Positions 6,325-9,768 of a stretch of 9,768 bases of DNA are shown one piece after another (position 1 is the first letter of the stretch; each line of letters begins with the position of its first letter). The notes under the pieces were generated by a model that worked only from the letters and a program-made list of their open reading frames with translations, made no database searches and had not been told where the DNA came from. The stretch lies in NCBI RefSeq assembly GCF_937958535.1, contig NZ_CALGNQ010000081.1, positions 1-9,768 of the forward strand, in the 5' to 3' direction. Origin of the DNA: an uncultured Georgenia sp. (GTDB taxonomy: Bacteria > Actinomycetota > Actinomycetes > Actinomycetales > Actinomycetaceae). A program made the translations under genes and the position numbers.

Positions 6325-7299
6325 ATGGAGCTGTCGCTGCGTCGCCTGCGGATGCTGCGTGAGCTCGAGCGCCGCGGCACCGTGACCGCGGTCGCCGCCG
6401 CCCTCCACTACAGCCCCTCGGGTGTCTCCCAGCAGCTCGCCCAGCTCGAGCGGGAGGTCGGGGTGCCGCTCGTCGAGCGGCACGGTCGGCGGGTCCAGCT
6501 CACCGAGCTCGGGCTGCTGCTCGCGGAGCACGCCGAGGAGATCCTCGCCGCCGTCGAGCGGGCCACGACCGCGCTCGAACGCGCCCAGCAGGGGGTCACC
6601 GCCCGGCTCACCGTCGGGGTGTGGGCGTCGGTGGCGTCGGGCCTGCTCCCCGCCGCACTCGCCGTCCTGGCCCGGGACCACCCCGGTATCGAGGTGCGGA
6701 CCACCGAGCTGGCCCCGGAGGAGACCGCCGACGCCGTCCGGGACGGCACGCTCGACCTCTCCTTCGTCATCGAGTACTCGACCTACCCGCGGGCGTGGGA
6801 CCCGGCGCTCGGCAGGGTCGTCATCGCGGTCGAGCGGCTCCACGCCGCCGTCCCCGCCGGCGTGGTGCCCGGGGACACCGTGTCGCTCGGTGAGCTGGCC
6901 GAGCAGCCGTGGATCCTCGCCGGGCAGCGCTCCCACTTCGGTCGCGCCGTGCGCCTGGCCTGCCGGCACCGGGGGTTCGAGCCGCGTATCGGGCACGAGG
7001 TCGAGGAGCAGGCCACCGCGCTGGCCATGGTGGCCGGCGGACAGGGGGTCACGCTGGTCTCCGACCTCGCCCTCGCGCTGCTGCCCCCGGGTGTGGACAT
7101 CGTGGCGCTGGAGGAGCCGGTCATGCGCACCGTGTCGCTCGCCCACCGCGCCACGGGTACCGCACGCCCCTCCGTCGCGCTGTTCGTCGACGCCGTGCGG
7201 ACGGCCGCCGCCCAGATGGGGCTGGCGGCGAGCGCCCCGCTCCCGCACTCCCCCGGGGTCAGCGGCCGAGCAGGGCGGGGGCGCCCTCCAGCTCGCTGA
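6325..7299 (+). CDS. LysR-family transcriptional regulator (324 aa)
   Basis: The N-terminal winged helix-turn-helix (1-62) has the family pattern: LRRLRMLRELERRGTVTAVA, then SPSGVSQQLAQLEREVG, then LVERHGRRVQLTELG. A linker helix (about 63-90) leads into a two-lobed effector domain (about 92-300) with the usual LTVGVWASVASGLLP opening and AMVAGGQGVTLVS near the end. Length is typical. The ATG at 6325 was chosen because the HTH starts directly after it and because TACGCT lies seven bases upstream; the open frame before it reads no domain. It diverges from the amino acid dehydrogenase gene and probably regulates it through the repeats at 6263-6293. The last 14 codons overlap the end of the convergent gene at 7259-8035. 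The effector may be an amino acid or 2-oxo acid. Confidence 0.92.
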   Translation: MELSLRRLRMLRELERRGTVTAVAAALHYSPSGVSQQLAQLEREVGVPLVERHGRRVQLTELGLLLAEHAEEILAAVERATTALERAQQGVTARLTVGVWASVASGLLPAALAVLARDHPGIEVRTTELAPEETADAVRDGTLDLSFVIEYSTYPRAWDPALGRVVIAVERLHAAVPAGVVPGDTVSLGELAEQPWILAGQRSHFGRAVRLACRHRGFEPRIGHEVEEQATALAMVAGGQGVTLVSDLALALLPPGVDIVALEEPVMRTVSLAHRATGTARPSVALFVDAVRTAAAQMGLAASAPLPHSPGVSGRAGRGRPPAR

Positions 7300-8035
7300 G
7301 TGGGGTGAGGAGCAGGCGGCCGGCCATACCCACCGTGCGCTGGAGGGTGCCGAGGAACTCCCCGGAGACCGGCTCGAGGTGCTCGATCTCCCACAGCACC
7401 CGGGCGTTGGTCCACGCGGCGTCGCGGGCGCGGGCGATGCTCCAGCTGCCGACGAGGCTCGCGACCGGCCCGACGAGGTGGCGGTCCACCTCCAGCGCGA
7501 TGCCGCGGAGGAAGGAGCGGCGCACGGCGTCCTGCTCCTCGGCCAGGAGGTCGGTGATCGCGCGGTAGTCGGCGGCGACGGCGTCGAGGCCCACTCCCAG
7601 CTGCCGGTTCGTCGTCACGACCGCGACCGGCAGGTCGTAGTTGATGTGGGCGTTCATGCCGGCGAGCGCGTACTGGATCGCCACCCGCCCGCCGTCGTGG
7701 CGGCTCTCGAGCAGGGGTGCCCACGCCTTGTTCGACCCCACCGGTGCCCGGACGGCGTCGACGTACAGTCCGCCGAAGACGGTGGTGAGCCGGGCCATGT
7801 ACGCCGGGTCGCGGAACCCTCGCTCGGTGATGCGCTGGTGGACGCGCCGGGTCACCCGCAGGTACATCCCGTTGAACGCGGCCAGTCCGTCGCCGTCGGT
7901 GCTCTGCGCCCCGATCTCCTCCAGCGCCGCGAGGAGCTCCGCCACGGAGCCGAGCTGTCCGGGCGGGACGTCCGCACGCGGGCGTCGACCGACCAGACGG
8001 CGGACGAGGTCACGCAGACCGGAGAGCAGAGTCAT
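7259..8035 (-). CDS. Probable DUF5995-family protein (258 aa), function unknown
   Basis: The sequence resembles DUF5995, an uncharacterised family I associate with actinobacteria. Its best mark is AGMNAHINYDLP (125-136), preceded by FNGMYLRVTRRV and VFGGLYVDAV. The protein is largely helical, with no signal peptide or clear membrane segment. The His/Asn/Asp cluster in the marker motif could be a catalytic or metal site, but this is only a suggestion. The ATG at 8035 was chosen over an upstream frame extension that is Arg/Gly-rich and featureless, because TACTCT ends six bases before it; there is no Shine-Dalgarno sequence. The 3' end overlaps the LysR gene tail to tail by 41 bases. No neighbour suggests a pathway. 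Confidence 0.8.
   Translation of the reverse strand: MTLLSGLRDLVRRLVGRRPRADVPPGQLGSVAELLAALEEIGAQSTDGDGLAAFNGMYLRVTRRVHQRITERGFRDPAYMARLTTVFGGLYVDAVRAPVGSNKAWAPLLESRHDGGRVAIQYALAGMNAHINYDLPVAVVTTNRQLGVGLDAVAADYRAITDLLAEEQDAVRRSFLRGIALEVDRHLVGPVASLVGSWSIARARDAAWTNARVLWEIEHLEPVSGEFLGTLQRTVGMAGRLLLTPLSELEGAPALLGR
7268..7294. terminator. GC hairpin inside the convergent gene overlap
   Basis: GAGC and AGGGCG (7268-7277), loop GGGG, then CGCCCT (7282-7287), a three-base bulge and GCTC (7291-7294) form a 10-pair interrupted stem. It lies wholly inside the 41-base overlap of the LysR and DUF5995 genes. It could end both transcripts, but there is no T-run and the bases are coding in both directions. 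Confidence 0.3.
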
Positions 8036-8041
8036 GGGCGG

Positions 8042-8047
8042 AGAGTA
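8042..8047 (-). promoter_or_regulatory. -10 box of a probably leaderless DUF5995 gene
   Basis: On the minus strand TACTCT is followed by CCGCCC and then the ATG at 8035. The spacing of six bases and the lack of a ribosome site indicate a leaderless start. No convincing -35 box is seen at 17-18 bases. Confidence 0.6.
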
Positions 8048-8154
8048 GCGCCGCCGGGACGGGGGATGGTCGATACTGGCGTCGTCACCTGCTGATCTGG
8101 CGTCTGCCGTGCGTCCTCCACACCGCGGCGACGCCCCCTCCCGGAGGACCGCCC

Positions 8155-9447
8155 GTGACCGACGAGGTTCGCCCCGCTCCGCCCCCACGCCTGCCCGTCC
8201 CCCCGCCCGGGCGACCGGTGCCCTCCGGAGCATCTCGGCGACCTCCGCTGTGGTGGTTCGTCGGCCTGGGCGCCGTGCTCCTCCTGTCCGTGCTCCCCGG
8301 CGACCCGGCGGCCCCGCCGGCCCTCGGCGGCCTGTACCTCCTCCTCACCGGGGGCTGGGCGCTCCTGCGCCGCGGCTCGTCCCTGCGCGCCGTCGGGCGG
8401 CGCGGCCTGGCCGGCCTCGCCGTCGTCGGCGCGGTCCTCTTCGTCACCGGGAGCGCCATCGCCGGTCCGCCGGCGACCGACCGACCCGCGGTGTCCACGG
8501 AGCCCTCGGACCCTGCGACGCTGCGGCCGACCACCGAGCCCACCGGGCCTGCCCCCACCGCTGCCCCGACGCCGACGCACGAGCCCGGCAACGCGCCGAC
8601 ACCGAGCGCGCCGACGCCGAGCGCGCCGGCGACGCAGACGCCGGAGCAGACGGACGCCGCTGCCAGGTCCGCCCTGGAGGTGGCGCGCACGCTCGAGGTC
8701 AAGGGCCGCGCCCCTCGGACCGGCTACGACCGTGACCTCTTCGGCTCCGGCTGGGTCGACACCGACCGCAACGGCTGCGACACCCGCAACGACATCCTCG
8801 CCCGCGACCTCGTCGAGATCACCTACCGGCCCGGCACCCGGGACTGCGTGGTCGCCTCGGGGGTCCTGCACGACCCGTACAGCGGGCAGACCATCCGGTT
8901 CGTCCGCGGCAACGACACGAGCAACGCCGTGCAGATCGACCACGTCGTCGCGCTCTCCGACGCCTGGCAGAAGGGCGCCCAGCAGTGGGACGAGGCGACC
9001 CGGGTGCGTTTCGGCAACGACCCGCTCAACCTCCTCGCCGTCGACGGCCCGCTCAACCAGCAGAAGGGCGACGGGGACGCCGCCACCTGGCTGCCGCCCA
9101 ACCGGGCCTACCGCTGCCCCTACGTCGCCCGCCAGGTCGCAGTGAAGGACGCCTACGGCCTGTGGGTCACCCAGGCCGAGCAGGACGCGATGGTTCGGGT
9201 GCTGAGCAGCTGCCCCGACGAGCCGCTGCCGACGGCCCAGTCGCCGACGGCGACGTCCGTCCCTGCCTCCCCCGCCGCACCGGCAGTGCCCACCACACCG
9301 CCGCCCGCGTCCCCGGCCGCACCCGTGGACACCCCGTTCCGCAACTGCAGCGAGGCCCGCGCCGCCGGCGCCGCCCCCGTCCACCGGGGCGACCCCGGCT
9401 ACGGCCCCCACCTCGACCGGGACGGCGACGGCATCGGCTGCGAGTAG
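8155..9447 (+). CDS. Membrane-anchored HNH endonuclease (DUF1524/GmrSD C-terminal type) with Excalibur domain (430 aa)
   Basis: This is a predicted surface nuclease. Three hydrophobic segments (about 32-48, 55-72, 84-104) follow a Pro-rich N-terminus. The arginine-rich loop between the second and third segments favours N-terminus inside and C-terminus outside. A Pro/Thr/Ser linker (about 107-165) leads to the nuclease domain (about 175-355). Its core is QIDHVVALSDAW (260-271, with D262 and H263), then GNDPLNLLAVDGPLNQQKGD (N289, N292, N301, K304). A second Pro-rich linker is followed by an Excalibur calcium-binding domain (394-430): FRNCSEARAAGAAPV and the acidic DRDGDGIGCE. It presumably cuts DNA outside the membrane, for nutrient use, competition or DNA processing. 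GTG at 8155 was chosen because GGAGGA lies six bases upstream. No immunity or secretion gene is adjacent. Confidence 0.9.
   Translation: MTDEVRPAPPPRLPVPPPGRPVPSGASRRPPLWWFVGLGAVLLLSVLPGDPAAPPALGGLYLLLTGGWALLRRGSSLRAVGRRGLAGLAVVGAVLFVTGSAIAGPPATDRPAVSTEPSDPATLRPTTEPTGPAPTAAPTPTHEPGNAPTPSAPTPSAPATQTPEQTDAAARSALEVARTLEVKGRAPRTGYDRDLFGSGWVDTDRNGCDTRNDILARDLVEITYRPGTRDCVVASGVLHDPYSGQTIRFVRGNDTSNAVQIDHVVALSDAWQKGAQQWDEATRVRFGNDPLNLLAVDGPLNQQKGDGDAATWLPPNRAYRCPYVARQVAVKDAYGLWVTQAEQDAMVRVLSSCPDEPLPTAQSPTATSVPASPAAPAVPTTPPPASPAAPVDTPFRNCSEARAAGAAPVHRGDPGYGPHLDRDGDGIGCE
8593..8622 (+). repeat. 15-base in-frame tandem repeat in the linker
   Basis: Two copies of GCGCCGACaCCGAGC, differing at one base, plus part of a third copy, encode Ala-Pro-Thr-Pro-Ser units in the Pro-rich linker of the nuclease. 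This is a likely site of slippage length variation and has no other function visible. Confidence 0.7.
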
Positions 9448-9494
9448 CGACGCGTCGACCGCGCAGAACGCAGACCTGGCCGGGGCGGCGTCAC

Positions 9495-9500
9495 TACCCT
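9495..9500 (+). promoter_or_regulatory. -10 box of a probably leaderless membrane protein gene
   Basis: TACCCT is followed by CCGCCC and then ATG at 9507. From the base before the box to the start codon, 15 of 16 bases match the start of the DUF5995 gene. There is no ribosome binding site. Confidence 0.6.
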
Positions 9501-9506
9501 CCGCCC

Positions 9507-9768
9507 ATGACATCTCGACGCACGCCGCTCGCCCGGGTCCTCCTCGCGCTCACCGGGCTGTTGTCCATGGTGGTCCTCGTCGCCGTCCCCACCGCACAGT
9601 GCCTGGCCTGCCGCGCGCCCCTCACCCGCGACGACGCGAGCCTGGTGCGGGTGTTCGGCGAGCTCGAGCCCTCGTTCCGGTGGGGCGCCTATGCGATGCT
9701 CGTCGCCCTCGTGCTGCTCATCGTCTTCGTCGCCGCCCTCGGCGCCGAGCTTCGCGACATCGGCGCCG
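9507..9768 (+). CDS. Small membrane protein of unknown function, 3' end outside window
   Basis: The first 87 residues are visible. A basic N-terminus (MTSRRTPLAR) precedes a hydrophobic segment at about 8-29. Then comes CLAC (C32, C35), a short polar stretch of about 25 residues and a second membrane segment at about 61-80 ending in AELRDIG. The first segment is probably an uncleaved anchor, which would place the CxxC pair just outside the membrane, where it could form a disulfide or bind a metal. I do not recognise the family. The ATG is supported by TACCCT six bases upstream, a leaderless arrangement. The gene lies 59 bases after the nuclease gene but probably has its own promoter. Confidence 0.7.
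   Translation, partial: MTSRRTPLARVLLALTGLLSMVVLVAVPTAQCLACRAPLTRDDASLVRVFGELEPSFRWGAYAMLVALVLLIVFVAALGAELRDIGA

Noticed and set aside
6192..6380. A 63-codon upstream extension of the amino acid dehydrogenase
   Set aside because: It would run through the promoter and operator region into the LysR gene, and the GGAGGAGG site fixes the start at 6191.
8048..8142. Search for the nuclease gene promoter
   Set aside because: Candidates such as GATACT near 8072 lack a matching -35 box at proper spacing; I could not support a call.
8036..8233. A 66-codon upstream extension of the DUF5995 gene
   Set aside because: It overlaps the start of the nuclease gene and has low-complexity Arg/Gly/Ala content; the TACTCT-N6-ATG signal supports 8035.
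8593..8630. Tandem repeat considered as a CRISPR or regulatory iteron
   Set aside because: The units are adjacent with no spacers, are a multiple of three and in frame, and simply encode the Pro-rich linker.
9448..9457. CGACGCGTCG palindrome directly after the nuclease stop codon, considered as a terminator
   Set aside because: It has no loop and no T-run, and a 10-base GC palindrome is expected by chance in DNA of this composition.

Overview
The window comes from a very GC-rich bacterial chromosome. Nearly every third codon position is G or C, GTG starts are common, and several genes appear to begin at or next to the transcription start, with a TAnnnT -10 box 6-7 bases upstream of the start codon. 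Together with an Excalibur-tailed surface nuclease and a probable DUF5995 gene, this points to an actinomycete, possibly of the Micrococcales. That placement is inference. No rRNA, tRNA, insertion sequence, phage gene or CRISPR array is visible. The DNA is packed with genes, and the longest gap is about 130 bases.

Region 1 (1-4894) is a small-molecule catabolic locus. After the 3' end of an unrecognised plus-strand gene (1-252), two minus-strand genes form one unit: a D-2-hydroxyacid dehydrogenase (2622-1642) and an amidase-signature hydrolase (1640-255). Diverging from them is a tight plus-strand operon: two paralogous proteins of the maleate isomerase / arylmalonate decarboxylase / Asp-Glu racemase superfamily (2690-3496 and 3493-4233), then a FadR-type GntR regulator (4220-4894). 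Their reading frames overlap by 4 and 14 bases. The 67-base divergent gap holds two overlapping, oppositely directed promoters. Each has a perfect TTGACA -35 box and an 18-base spacer, and each is covered by palindromes with the GTnnAC core expected of GntR operators. The likely logic is that the GntR protein senses an intermediate and controls both arms. Amide hydrolysis, isomerisation or decarboxylation at an activated carbon, and 2-oxo/2-hydroxy acid reduction or oxidation would form one pathway whose substrate cannot be read from sequence.

Region 2 (4895-7299) is a divergent pair: a Glu/Leu/Phe/Val-type amino acid dehydrogenase (minus) and a LysR-family regulator (plus). They are separated by a 133-base gap carrying nested inverted repeats built on three TGCA boxes, a plausible LysR operator.

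Region 3 (7259-9768) holds unrelated genes. A probable DUF5995 protein (minus) overlaps the LysR gene tail to tail by 41 bases. It is followed by a membrane-anchored, outward-facing HNH nuclease with a C-terminal Excalibur domain (plus), and by the 5' part of a small membrane protein gene that runs off the window.

The strongest unusual points are the interlocked divergent promoters and operators at 2621-2664, the complementary loss of one active-site cysteine in the second isomerase paralogue, and the recurring leaderless start signal.
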